The position numbers and the translations under genes were made by a program. This document shows, in pieces, positions 22,101 to 30,048 of a stretch of DNA of 64,000 nucleotides (position 1 is the first letter of the stretch; the number at the start of each line of letters is the position of its first letter). The stretch is taken from contig OZ026599.1 of NCBI GenBank assembly GCA_964020085.1, positions 35,515,663 through 35,579,662 on the forward strand, given 5' to 3'. The DNA is from Micromussa lordhowensis (lineage: Eukaryota > Cnidaria > Anthozoa > Scleractinia > Lobophylliidae). The notes beneath the pieces were generated by a model. It saw nothing but the letters and a program-made list of their open reading frames with translations, was not told the origin of the DNA and did no database searches.

Positions 22101-23207
22101 TTGAGGGTCTTTTATTAATGGATTTAGGTGCCTGTTATGACACCATAAGAAACATTTATTGTCTGTATTTTTGAGATTGATTAAACCCTTCATAGGGTTA
22201 CGTATTTCTTCAGGTAGTTCAATATATGATGATCCTCTTAATGGAAAGTAAGAGACAATATTAATGATATGTAATTTTACTGATTCAAATACCCAACCAG
22301 AACCTTCAGATAGCCAAACAGCTATTAACTCTAAAATTCTTTCAATACCATTATGTATAGACTCTTCTATATCTAGTCTATTTGTAACAGTAAAGGGGCC
22401 AGCGTTAAAATAAGGTTCTCTGTAAATGACACCATCTTCAGTACTTTTTGATAATCGAACCCTTAGTGTAGTATTGTATTTGAATCCCCTTTTGACTGTT
22501 AATAATTTCATTAAAATATCAAATATTGCTCGTTTAGTACTACTTAACTGTACCCCTGGGTCATAACTATTAACAATTGGCACTTCATAAGATTTGACAT
22601 TACCTCTTAATGCATTGGATCGCTCAGTAATAGTGATGTCTTTAGGTATAAATTTCAAATTTCTTCTGAATTCTCTTATAGTTTCAGGCCTATAATATGG
22701 AGCGATTTGATCAATCACATTTTTAACCTTTCTTTGAAGTCTTGTAGGTACAGGTTTTATAGGTCTTATTATTTTTAGCCTCGGTAAAGGCACTGGAGCG
22801 GTTGGTGGTTTTGTACGTGGTTTTGGTACTGGGGCAGGTGGTCTATATTCAGTAGGTCTTAATGGTTCTGGTAAATTGACTGAGGGACTTATCTGATCAT
22901 CTATTAAAGTACCTCCAAGGTATGAGTCTCTTAGTCTCCTTTCTGCAATTGATCGGATTAGTCGATTTTCAACATAATCTCCATGTTTCTTAGATCTTAG
23001 TGGTTGTGGGTTGACAGGTGGGACTGGTAGTGGCTGACCTTGCGGACCTTTTTTTGCTTCATTAAGCTTATGAAAATCTGTCTTTAAATGCTGATATTTT
23101 CCCCCTTTTGAATATTTTTTCTTGCATGTATTACAATACCAATGAGATGGTTTTGGTAATGTGTCCACAGATATCTTTTTGGGTTTAATTTTAACTTTAA
23201 AATCCAT
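19188..23207 (-). CDS. polB: Protein-primed family B DNA polymerase (outer)
   Basis: 1339 residues, intact. Domains match the inner PolB: an N-terminal C2H2-like finger (HWYCNTCKKKYSKGGKYQHL), a proline-rich linker, a second Cys-rich finger near 465, exonuclease motif YADFEAI near 520, a CHIC...DHCHITGKYRG zinc module near 620-655, HNLKGYD, motif A DANNLYGWA, motif B NNSVFGK and motif C DTDSL. The first about 495 residues appear identical to the inner copy; residues about 495-1150 differ at many sites and lack a short EEKDKD-type insertion; the end again agrees except for the last residues. The start ATG follows TATATAG. Confidence 0.93.
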   Translation of the reverse strand: MDFKVKIKPKKISVDTLPKPSHWYCNTCKKKYSKGGKYQHLKTDFHKLNEAKKGPQGQPLPVPPVNPQPLRSKKHGDYVENRLIRSIAERRLRDSYLGGTLIDDQISPSVNLPEPLRPTEYRPPAPVPKPRTKPPTAPVPLPRLKIIRPIKPVPTRLQRKVKNVIDQIAPYYRPETIREFRRNLKFIPKDITITERSNALRGNVKSYEVPIVNSYDPGVQLSSTKRAIFDILMKLLTVKRGFKYNTTLRVRLSKSTEDGVIYREPYFNAGPFTVTNRLDIEESIHNGIERILELIAVWLSEGSGWVFESVKLHIINIVSYFPLRGSSYIELPEEIRNPMKGLINLKNTDNKCFLWCHNRHLNPLIKDPQRITKADRESVKRLDYTGITFPVTVKDIFKIEKQNKINICVFGYDGEAYPIRISETNFTDHLELLWIEEGDKSHYVLIKDFDRFMFSFNDHKEKKYFCLRCLHCCSSASVLEDHKQDCLLLNGTQAIKMPEAGSKIYFKNHKKMLPAPFVIYADFEAITEKIDGCQPSDGQSYTSTYQSHKACSYGYKLVCRYDKRYSKPVEIYRGEDCIEKFIMKMLSEVKDCQRIVSEQFQKPLVMTEKNERDFQNSTKCHICARIFNEQKPSKQKVRDHCHITGKYRGAAHSDCNLKWAISAEKLKIPVIFHNLKGYDCHFIMQKIGHLVRQDVNIDVGVIASNFEKYIGFRLGNHLTFIDSFSFMSQSLDRLSSNLSDNAFFYSKKAFPNDDQFRLIKRKGVYPYDYMDSFQRFSEKSLPAREDFYSILNDTNISESDYEHAKRVWSAFQIKDLGDYHDLYLRTDVLLLADVFENFRTICLKDYGLDPCHYYSAPGLSWDALLKMTNVNLDLISDIDQQLFIEKGMRGGISTITHRHAVANNKYMKGYNPELESSYLMYLDANNLYGWAMSQSLPTGDFRWIPSEDFILENYTNDTRKGVILEVDLEYPEELHDLHNDYPLAPEKILITDDMLSKYCKDLKEKENISSGRVHKLVPNLRNKEKYVLHYRNLQLYLSLGMKLKKIHRVLEFTQKPWMKRYIDFNTEKRTMAKNSFEKDFFKLMNNSVFGKTMENIRKRSNIKLETDPDHLLNLTRQPMYVSSKIFDENLVGVQMKKARLVLDKPSYVGFSILDLSKTLMYDFHYNYIRKKYPDAKLLFTDTDSLFYHIKAEDLYSDLYKDKERFDNSDYPKSSEFFFAENKKVIGKFKDEAAGDPITEFVGLKSKMYSYKTENKENKTAKGVKKNVIKSELSLSDYRDTLQKCNTMRHKMRTIRSEYHQISSYQINKVSLSPFDDKRYILDDGISSYAYGNHKINNNL

Positions 23208-23261
23208 CTATATATAATAATATATGTCTAATTTTTTTTTAAATTCTTAATTTTTTATTTA

Positions 23262-23471
23262 TTATAAATCAATTAGTGTACCAGTAACTGGATTAGTGTA
23301 TTTTAGAATGTTACGCTCATGTTTCTTTGTCTTTAGATGCATATATTTTCCTCTATAAGTGTAATTTTTTCCATTTCCACATACATCACAGTACCATTCA
23401 GTATTTTTCAGTCTCTCATTTGTAATTTTGTTCCATTTTTCTCGTTTCAATTGTTCTTCTGTTTTTTCCAT
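23262..23471 (-). CDS. 69-residue C2H2-like zinc-finger protein (outer)
   Basis: MEKTEEQLKREKWNKITNER, then WYCDVCGNGKNYTYRGKYMH and KTKKHE: a CX2C...HX5H finger closely resembling the N-terminal finger of PolB (same RGKYMHLKT/GGKYQHLKT core). It is identical to the inner copy at 43063. It lies between integrase and PolB and has its own TATATAGATG start. A nucleic-acid-binding helper of replication is a reasonable guess. Confidence 0.75.
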   Translation of the reverse strand: MEKTEEQLKREKWNKITNERLKNTEWYCDVCGNGKNYTYRGKYMHLKTKKHERNILKYTNPVTGTLIDL

Positions 23472-23513
23472 CTATATAATTATTTATAATATTCTAATTT
23501 TTTTAAATAATTT

Positions 23514-24479
23514 TTATAAATTTTTTAAATCCCCAGCTGGCACCCAACTGTTAAATTCGTCTGGGTAACCTTTCCATTTGACTAATGCTTTTCCTTTTGA
23601 CTTTCTGATAATTTTCTCTATTCTATAGACCTCCTGATCTGTCTTTTGTAACTCTTCTCTGTAGAAAGTACCCTTAATCACTTCACCATTTAAGTCTTTT
23701 ATCTTATAAGTAATAGGATTAGTGAATCTAATTTCGTCTATGATGAAAACTTCTTCAGTCCAATTAGGAGTATAGCCTTTATCAAAGGTCACCCTTTTGT
23801 ATTTGCTTATTCGGACTCTATCACCTACTCTAAATTCGGGTTTTCTATTTGTTTTTGTTTTTTTGATTTCTCTCGCTAAATCACCATATAAATTAAAATA
23901 AACTTTTCCATAGTTTTCAGGTTTTCTAGCTTGGATAGGCGTCATTCCTATTGATCTATGTCGGCTGTTGTTATAAGAGGCGAGTATTTTCGGAAGGATG
24001 TCAACGTAGACTGTATTGTTTTGCATAGTGAATCTCTTATACATTTTATCTTTGATAGTTCTATTCCATCTCTCACAAACTGATGATTTCTCTTCATTTT
24101 CAGTGGAATAGACCTTTATCTTATCTTTAGCTAAGAGATCCAACACATTTTTGTTATAATATTCTTTTCCTTTGTCTACCCATAACATTTTAGGCTTATT
24201 AGAGAAAAATAAGCTTTCAAACGCTTTAGCGACTTCTAAGCCAGTTTTTGTCTTTAGAGGTACTATCCAACCATATTTACTGAAAAGGTCTAAGACCATT
24301 AGTAGATATTTATAACCTCGGTTCCATTTGCTAAGCTTTTGCATATCAACTAAGTCTGAACACCAGATATCATCTACATTATGTGAAATGACTCTTCGCT
24401 TGGTAAAATTTCGTTTTATAGGTTTGTGTAACTCATTAGCCAGACCTTCCCATGTGTCTAAATTTTTAGCGTTTTTTTT
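23514..24479 (-). CDS. INT: Retroviral-type integrase with chromodomain (outer)
   Basis: The ATG-initiated frame ends at 24344, but the frame is open up to the T10 run at 24472-24481 and upstream codons encode NVDDIWCSDLVD. This holds the first catalytic Asp (WCSD). The second Asp is in MLWVDKGKEYYNK and the Glu in VCERWNRT about 33 residues on. The C-terminal RIEKIIRKSKGKALVKWKGY segment is a chromodomain. It overlaps the end of the PLA2 gene in another frame, as in the inner copy. Catalyses element integration with 6-bp staggered cuts. Confidence 0.88.
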   Translation of the reverse strand, partial: KKNAKNLDTWEGLANELHKPIKRNFTKRRVISHNVDDIWCSDLVDMQKLSKWNRGYKYLLMVLDLFSKYGWIVPLKTKTGLEVAKAFESLFFSNKPKMLWVDKGKEYYNKNVLDLLAKDKIKVYSTENEEKSSVCERWNRTIKDKMYKRFTMQNNTVYVDILPKILASYNNSRHRSIGMTPIQARKPENYGKVYFNLYGDLAREIKKTKTNRKPEFRVGDRVRISKYKRVTFDKGYTPNWTEEVFIIDEIRFTNPITYKIKDLNGEVIKGTFYREELQKTDQEVYRIEKIIRKSKGKALVKWKGYPDEFNSWVPAGDLKNL

Positions 24480-25209
24480 TTACTCCTAAACCAAGTTTTT
24501 GCTTTGTATTAATAGTGTTTCTAGCTAACCAATGGCCCCACTGTCTCTCATTCCAGGGAATTGCATCTAAAGCTCGGACCATTTTCTTGTCAGCAACATT
24601 TTTACATGATTTTACATTACCTCCCTTATCAGCACATACTGAGTAATCAACATCGTGTTGCATGGCTATGGCATCTGTCTTACCTGTTGGCTGATCATAG
24701 ATTTCATAGATTTGCCCAGTATCACGATCCCATTTTACTTGTCGTTCTAAATCATTGTAAGGACCAGTATATTTGTGACCTGGAAGAGTCCAACCAGCTT
24801 TCGGTTTAGGTAACTTACCTATTGCTTTATGAATATCAAGACCCCTTCCCCTTCCCCTTCCACTGATTTTTTTAGAAAGATCATCTGCCAGTGAGTCAAT
24901 TGCTCTATTCAAATACCTTTTACCAATGCCTTTAACTTTGTCTTTTACATAGTCAGATTTTATTGCTCTACTAGCTCCCCTTTTACCAAGGTTGTACAAT
25001 CCTTTTGCACCAGCAGCCAACCCTTTGACAATTAGTTCATCAAAACCGCTTCCTTGCATTTCCGCTTTAGATATAAAACGAAATTTTGTAATTCCACATT
25101 CAGCACAAATACATCGCATTGCATTTCTACCATTTTTTGTAATTACAAAAGTTTCAGAATTAGGTATACATTCTGTCCTTTTTCTTTGTCGAACGCAATA
25201 AGATAACAT
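24466..25209 (-). CDS. Parvovirus-type phospholipase A2 protein with YCV zinc module (outer)
   Basis: 247 residues, seemingly identical to the inner copy. The N-terminal YCVRQRKRTEC...CAECGITKFRF module is followed by a basic glycine/arginine stretch, then the PLA2 loop LPGHKYTGPYND and the catalytic AMQHDVDYS. Ends GVKKKR at the homopolymer that opens the integrase frame. Likely a virion protein for membrane passage, by analogy with parvoviral VP1. Confidence 0.82.
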   Translation of the reverse strand: MLSYCVRQRKRTECIPNSETFVITKNGRNAMRCICAECGITKFRFISKAEMQGSGFDELIVKGLAAGAKGLYNLGKRGASRAIKSDYVKDKVKGIGKRYLNRAIDSLADDLSKKISGRGRGRGLDIHKAIGKLPKPKAGWTLPGHKYTGPYNDLERQVKWDRDTGQIYEIYDQPTGKTDAIAMQHDVDYSVCADKGGNVKSCKNVADKKMVRALDAIPWNERQWGHWLARNTINTKQKLGLGVKKKR

Positions 25210-25266
25210 ATATTAATTAATATTATAATAAATATATGTTAATCTATTGTTAACAAAGTTACTTTA

Positions 25267-25503
25267 CTATAATATAGCTCCTATGAGGGGAATTCCCTTA
25301 AATGGACTGTTTTTACCCAGTAATAGCCCTTTTCCTTTTCTACCTCTTCCTACCGTACCTGAAGGGACAAATTTAGTTTTTGTTATCCCACATTCTGCGC
25401 ATTTACATTTCATCATGGCACGACCATTTCTTGCCTGTACAACCCTTTCTGAACCAGGAACGCACTCTGTCTGTTTTCGTTGTTTTACACAATAGCTTTT
25501 CAT
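25267..25503 (-). CDS. 78-residue YCVKQRK zinc-module protein (outer)
   Basis: MKSYCVKQRKQTECVPGSER, then NGRAMMKCKCAECGITKTKF and a short GRGRKGKG tail. It resembles the N-terminus of the adjacent PLA2 protein and DUF5679-like modules. It appears identical to the inner copy. The start is set by TATATAGATG. Confidence 0.7.
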   Translation of the reverse strand: MKSYCVKQRKQTECVPGSERVVQARNGRAMMKCKCAECGITKTKFVPSGTVGRGRKGKGLLLGKNSPFKGIPLIGAIL

Positions 25504-25552
25504 CTATATAATAATTTTTATTATTTTTTTATTTATTTTAATATATTATATA

Positions 25553-25735
25553 ATGGAACAAATTGTCATTGAAAAAGAAATACGTAGAATAGAAGCGATG
25601 TATAAACATTACAAACTTCTTTATAGAAAACTTGCCTTTTTATGTTGTTCTGGAGAAGCTAAAAGAGTGAGAAATCTGAGAAATAGTTTGAAACGAGATT
25701 TAAATAATCTCCGACAAATCCAAAAAACTACCTAA
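25553..25735 (+). CDS. 60-residue basic helical protein on the opposite strand (outer)
   Basis: MEQIVIEKEIRRIEAMYKHY... is Lys/Arg-rich and predicted helical. It is the only gene of this arm read against its neighbours. Its stop overlaps the protease stop by 8 bp. The inner copy differs at one residue (N to K), which supports real coding. Function unknown. Confidence 0.65.
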   Translation: MEQIVIEKEIRRIEAMYKHYKLLYRKLAFLCCSGEAKRVRNLRNSLKRDLNNLRQIQKTT

Positions 25736-26162
25736 GCAATCGTTTAATGTATTTTTCTATGAATTTTTCATTCTCTTCTGTGTCAAAGCTAAAAACTTGC
25801 AATAAATCGAAATAAGAGATTCCTTTATGCATTTCATTCAAGAAATACAAGCAAAAATAGCCACAGGTTGTAGTATAGAGATTCTGTATTTGATGGTTTT
25901 GGTGTAATAAATTTAAGTTTTTCTCTTTTGCATGGTTTACCAACTCTTGAAAAGGTGGCATACCAAAAGAGTCAAAGTAATTTATTGTACCATCACGAAC
26001 ATAGGTTGTAACCCAATGACTACCACTCATATAATGAGGTTCTAAATTATAGATAAAAAGCGCTAACTTATGCTGATGTGGTACAGTCTGATCTCTACTT
26101 AAAACATTCTTGATAGGTATCTCTAAGTATTTACACCAATCTAAAAGATCAAAATTACTCAT
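25728..26162 (-). CDS. PRO: Adenain-like cysteine protease (outer)
   Basis: I chose MSNFDLLDWCKYL as the start; the longer frame has no ATG. The catalytic set His (GSHWV), Asp (YFDSFG), Gln (IQNLY) and Cys (TTTCGYFC) is in the adenain order, with Gln seven residues before Cys. 144 residues. Expected to mature capsid and core proteins. One residue differs (E/K near the start) from the inner copy. Confidence 0.88.
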   Translation of the reverse strand: MSNFDLLDWCKYLEIPIKNVLSRDQTVPHQHKLALFIYNLEPHYMSGSHWVTTYVRDGTINYFDSFGMPPFQELVNHAKEKNLNLLHQNHQIQNLYTTTCGYFCLYFLNEMHKGISYFDLLQVFSFDTEENEKFIEKYIKRLLR

Positions 26163-26200
26163 TGGGATATCTTTATGGAATTTAGGCTTTTGGTGCTTTT

Positions 26201-26914
26201 TTACCTTTTTTTTTTTTTTTTTCCCCTGCCCCAAGTACCAATAAAAGGTGGTGGAGCCATAGGCATTCCAATTCGGACTGCTGCTCCACCATTTGATCTT
26301 GGACTGCCCATTCTAGGAGCTCCACCTTTTATACTTCCTCCTTTTAATGCATCAATAAGCATTGGAATACCAATACTAGCTATTAAAGTTCCAATACCAT
26401 TACCTACTTGTCGTTGTGTCAGTCGGAAAAGTAAGTCTTCTCCACCTTTATGAGCTCGGGCTAAATCTCCTATTTGTCCTTTAGTCAGTAGATCACCCAA
26501 TTGAGCTAACATAAATAGTTTATTATTTGGTACTTGATACATTTGTCCGCCACTAATTTTCTTAACTATTTGACTGGCACCTTCAGAAGCTAACCCTGCT
26601 AGAGCAGACAATCCTAATGTTTTACCGATAGTTGGTGCTACATTCTTTAATACTGGCAATATTGAGCTAAAGATACCAGACCCAGATTGTCGCCTGATAT
26701 TATACTTTGATATAGTAATTACCATTCCTCGATCCATTGCTTGTGCCTTAGCTAGTCTCTTAACAGTATTCATTGGTACCATAAGAACATCGGAACCACT
26801 TAACGCATTTTTACTTAAGCGTAAACTTATTTCTTCTCTGTTTCTGTAAGCCTTAGATAGTTTTCGTTTTTGGCCTTCAGAAAGTTTTATAGAAATTTGA
26901 TGTAGTTCAGTCAT
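26201..26914 (-). CDS. pVI/minor-capsid-like hydrophobic protein (outer)
   Basis: 237 residues. MTELHQISIKLSEGQKRKLS opens a basic N-terminus; SGIFSSILPVLKNVAPTIGK and GLSALAGLASEGASQ form a hydrophobic, possibly amphipathic centre; a Gly/Pro-rich tail ends in KKKKKR encoded by a long A run. It differs from the inner copy in clusters (KAQAMDR/KAKTANR, GGEDLLFRL/LGEDLLFKM, GIPMLI/AAPMII, GGAAVRIG/GGGGPRMG). A pVI- or pX-like role is inferred from composition and position before the protease. Confidence 0.65.
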   Translation of the reverse strand: MTELHQISIKLSEGQKRKLSKAYRNREEISLRLSKNALSGSDVLMVPMNTVKRLAKAQAMDRGMVITISKYNIRRQSGSGIFSSILPVLKNVAPTIGKTLGLSALAGLASEGASQIVKKISGGQMYQVPNNKLFMLAQLGDLLTKGQIGDLARAHKGGEDLLFRLTQRQVGNGIGTLIASIGIPMLIDALKGGSIKGGAPRMGSPRSNGGAAVRIGMPMAPPPFIGTWGRGKKKKKR

Positions 26915-27007
26915 TATATATTATTTATGGACTTTTTTTAAAATTCATAAATAATATTTATTCTATGACTTTGGAATAGTCTATGACTTTGGAATAGTTG
27001 TTATTAA

Positions 27008-27721
27008 TCAGATCCAATAGTCAACTTCTTCATCTTCTTCTTCATCATCATCTAAGAGAAACTTATCGAAAATATTTTCTTCCTCTAGAAATGTTACTTG
27101 CATTATTTTTGGTTTTAAAGTAGCTCCAAAATTTCCAGTTGTTATAGAAAACCAGGCAGCAATAAATTTAACTGTATTTCGCGGACCTATTTCTTCTGTT
27201 TCAATCTTTTCTTTATCCCATGTAAAAAATGTTGTAAATAGTTTGTCATTGCGATAAAAAAAATTAAACTCCATCTTTGATGGGTAATCTGTATACATTC
27301 TTTTTTCATTAACAATTATATATGGTTTTCTACAAATTCTTTTCCAAGAACCTCCTTGTCCATATTCATCATATCCCTCTACAACCTCTCTTGGTATTTC
27401 TTCATCATTAAAAGAATGAATATAATCAATGAAGAATTGGTCTAATTCTTTAGCTTTTTTTAGATATTCACCCTCACAATTAATTTGCATACTAGTACCT
27501 TGGTACTTACCATCTTCATCATATTTTTCTCTTGAACCGAATTGTGTAAATCCTTCATATTTAACAAACAATGGCTTTCGATTGTATAATATTCCTATCT
27601 GTGCTCCATTATGCTTATTTGGTTTTGGTTTTGTAAAAGTTATCTTTGAAGGGTCAATATGAAGAAAATCGACTATTTGTTCTTTTTCTGCTCTTTCATT
27701 CTGACTCTCTTTAACTCTCAT
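27008..27721 (-). CDS. Putative ssDNA-binding protein, NCLDV-like (outer)
   Basis: 237 residues from MRVKESQNERAEKE, placed directly behind an ATATAT motif; an upstream in-frame Met at 27787 would reach into the spacer. The sequence looks identical to the inner copy at 38821. See that entry for reasoning. Confidence 0.6.
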   Translation of the reverse strand: MRVKESQNERAEKEQIVDFLHIDPSKITFTKPKPNKHNGAQIGILYNRKPLFVKYEGFTQFGSREKYDEDGKYQGTSMQINCEGEYLKKAKELDQFFIDYIHSFNDEEIPREVVEGYDEYGQGGSWKRICRKPYIIVNEKRMYTDYPSKMEFNFFYRNDKLFTTFFTWDKEKIETEEIGPRNTVKFIAAWFSITTGNFGATLKPKIMQVTFLEEENIFDKFLLDDDEEEDEEVDYWI

Positions 27722-27779
27722 ATATATTATATTAAAATATTTTTTTTCTAAATATATTTTTTTTTTATTTTTTTTTAGA

Positions 27780-28499
27780 CTATACAATAACTAATTGATC
27801 TCCCACTTTATCAACAACAACATCTTCTTCATAGAGAACAATTGCATGCACTCTAAAATCAGCAGCTGCGGCTTGTGAGAGGCGAAATCTTATGTTCAGT
27901 TGCTTTGGATCTCTGCTTACCTGTTCTGTTTGATAAGTCAGGTCAAAATATAACATTGGGTAAAGACTCGAAAAATTAGTGATATTGAGCTGAGTACCTG
28001 TATTATAATCATTCTTTTTCCATGAATAATTCATTAAATCATAATAGATTCTTGTTTTACTTTCTGTATCATATTCAAGTTCTGGATAGAAGACACCATT
28101 ACCATATTCAAGACGACATGTGCTAAGATGACTATTATTGTTAGCAGCATTAAGTTTAAAAGTATCAAAAATATAAGGGTTTGCTGACATATCATTTGTC
28201 TTAAGTCTCTGGAAGTAGAGGAAAACATGCTGTACTTTATCAATACTAGCTGAGATTCTGAAATCACCACTGTTTCTAGTAGTATCTGAACTTTGGTACA
28301 TTTCTTTGAGGTATTTCCATTTACTGGGTTTTTGGTATTCACTGATGAATTTAGTCATCAGAGCATCTTTTGGTTCTAGTCGGGGTACCCATAGATAAAA
28401 ACGATCAATTACTAATCTCAATGTATCAACTGCCCCATATAATACTTCAGCGTCCGGTGTAAGTTCTATTTCAAATTGGAGATCCATTGGAGGTAACAA
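27780..28499 (-). pseudogene. MCP: Major capsid protein, C-terminal part (outer, split by inner element)
   Basis: The frame runs from the junction (TTACCTCCAATGG side) through PPMDLQFEIELTPDAE to the end DKVGDQLVIV. The N-terminal part is at 48783-49313. The inner Polinton sits exactly between them with a TAACAA duplication. 720 bp here plus 525 bp there equals the 1245 bp of the intact inner MCP, so nothing else was lost. Confidence 0.93.
28494..28499. other. Target-site duplication, inner element (left)
   Basis: TAACAA, repeated at 48783-48788. The intact MCP gene of the inner element has this word once at the matching site. Confidence 0.95.
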
Positions 28500-28732
28500 A
28501 GTAGTGTAGGAAATGGGGGAACTAGGACATTTCTGGATTTTACGCATCTCAGCGTAGTTAGTGTAAAAATCTGAGTCTAAAATATATGATATAATACACT
28601 AAAACAGCGTAGTTATGCGTAGGTAGTGTAAGTAGCGTAGATATCGTAAAAATTAGACATACTATTTTAGGCACAAAAATGCCTGAAATGCGTAGGATAG
28701 TGTAGGATATAGTAAAATTTAGATTGTTCTCA
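28500..28732 (+). repeat. Terminal inverted repeat T2 (inner, left)
   Basis: 233 bp, inverted at 48550-48782. The outer 50 bp (GGAAATGGGGGAACTAGGAC) differ from the T1/T4 tip (TAATTGGGGCAGCTACCGC); the inner 180 bp are nearly the same. Confidence 0.93.
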
Positions 28733-28741
28733 ATTAGCATT

Positions 28742-29224
28742 TCAGGACATTTTAGCGTCATACATCTTTAAATATTTATCAACAATTGGACTATTATCAA
28801 TCACAAAATTGTCAACACTTGTCATTTGATTAATTAAACTTTCTCGGTTAAGATCACCTGAGCGCATCGCTTCTCGAATCATTATTAACAAATGCTGGTA
28901 ACTTTGATAGGCATAGGTACAATTTTGAATTTTTAAGTCTAAACCTTTGTGTTCCATGTATCCTTTAACTAATAATGCCACTGTACTAATCGCTATTAGA
29001 CTTATACCACCAGTAGCAATAGCGCTAGCAATCCCACCTGAAGCGGTCAGAATAGAGAGTGAATTACCAATGAATTTGAGCAATTTGAATCGTTTGTAAG
29101 CCCTTTTGAAGGCCCAACATTTCCTATGATAGCTTAGATAATAAGACTTAAGTTCGTCTACTTCATCAGTCGATAATTTGTCTGAAATATGATTCCAATC
29201 GAAAATATTCTTTTTAGCCACCAT
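28742..29224 (-). CDS. Small membrane protein, two hydrophobic segments (inner)
   Basis: 160 residues. A basic, helical N-terminus (residues 1-48) is followed by a long Gly/Ala/Ile-rich hydrophobic region at 49-87 (ILTASGGIASAIATGGISLI core) that could form a hairpin of two membrane segments, then a soluble C-terminus with QNCTYAYQSYQHLLIMIREA. It is the gene next to the TIR. The start follows AATATA. No family is assigned; SLATT-like topology is only a loose resemblance. The outer copy ends differently (DTVH instead of DAKMS). Confidence 0.65.
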   Translation of the reverse strand: MVAKKNIFDWNHISDKLSTDEVDELKSYYLSYHRKCWAFKRAYKRFKLLKFIGNSLSILTASGGIASAIATGGISLIAISTVALLVKGYMEHKGLDLKIQNCTYAYQSYQHLLIMIREAMRSGDLNRESLINQMTSVDNFVIDNSPIVDKYLKMYDAKMS

Positions 29225-29242
29225 TATATTATTTTATTATAT

Positions 29243-29503
29243 TTATAAATTAAAAACAATTTGATCACTATCATAGCCCATTTGGATTAATTCATCATAT
29301 ATTTTTTCAGTTTGATCACCTTGTAGGTTTACAGTTTGGTCTCTAATAAAACCGTTACATGCTAACTTTTTCTTCCAATCTTTTAAATTAAAACCTTCAA
29401 ACTTTTCAAAAGATGTGATTGATTTTTTTCCCCTCTTTTCGAGAGAAATTTTAATAAACTTTCTACTTTCATCTATCAAAGAAGATAAACTTTTGATATC
29501 CAT
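29243..29503 (-). CDS. 86-residue protein of unknown function (inner)
   Basis: MDIKSLSSLIDESRKFIKIS, a basic GKKSITSFEKFEGFN segment and an acidic C-terminal half. It has no Cys/His cluster and no membrane segment. Kept in the outer copy with one change (F to I). It is one of the few genes without a TATATA motif at the start (GAATAGATGG instead). Confidence 0.6.
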   Translation of the reverse strand: MDIKSLSSLIDESRKFIKISLEKRGKKSITSFEKFEGFNLKDWKKKLACNGFIRDQTVNLQGDQTEKIYDELIQMGYDSDQIVFNL

Positions 29504-29509
29504 CTATTC

Positions 29510-30001
29510 TTTGGATAAGATAAATTTTTCTAAAATGCGTGACAAAAAATGACAAAACCCTGGTCGGGGGTGCTCGGTGGCTGTTACTTGCCTAGTCTCG
29601 GCTAGGACTTTCGCGCCGCTGACAAGGCGGCTGTCGCTCGCGTGTTTGAGATCCCGAAAGACCTCTGAGCACCCCCAGTTATCTACTGGGCCGGGACGGG
29701 TTCACCCGAGGGTTATCACCGTAGACGGTCTCACCCTACTATCCCTAACAAGCGCCTGCACGTGCCGTATCAGGATTCAGGGGCGGCCATTCCCCACCTC
29801 CAAAAGCACCACCATTTGCTCGCTGTTTCTCTACTCAATTCAATTGGAATATTTATATTGCACCAACCCGGTTTTCTCGAGCATGTGGTGCACTTTTTTC
29901 CATCCACCCACGCTTCACATATAAGACACGGTTCATCCACCCATGCGCATCAGGCAAGCCATTAATTTAGCGTGGGTGGATGAAGCGTTTCAAATATCTG
30001 A
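29510..30001. other. GC-rich non-coding insert in the inner element
   Basis: About 29560-29960 is much richer in G+C than the rest of the element and is absent from the outer copy (58157-58440 holds unrelated A+T-rich DNA). It contains the inverted repeat GGGGGTGCTC / GAGCACCCCC (about 29565 and 29668) and TCCACCCACGCT / AGCGTGGGTGGA (about 29904 and 29968). A 115-codon frame is open but has no recognisable motif. Likely captured host DNA or a small foldback insertion. Confidence 0.5.
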
Positions 30002-30031
30002 CGTGTCTGAAACTCATTTGCATCAGACACG
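30002..30031 (-). terminator. Conserved hairpin after fibre 2 (inner)
   Basis: CGTGTCTGA and TCAGACACG form a perfect 9-bp stem around a 12-base loop, 18 bp past the fibre 2 stop. The same hairpin follows fibre 2 in the outer copy (58127-58156) although the DNA beyond differs. A transcript 3'-end or stability element is inferred. Confidence 0.45.
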
Positions 30032-30048
30032 CTTCATATATTTTCATA

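Noticed and set aside
29577..29924. 115-residue plus-strand protein in the GC-rich insert
   Set aside because: Open frame is expected in GC-rich DNA; it overlaps inverted repeats and has no counterpart in the outer element.
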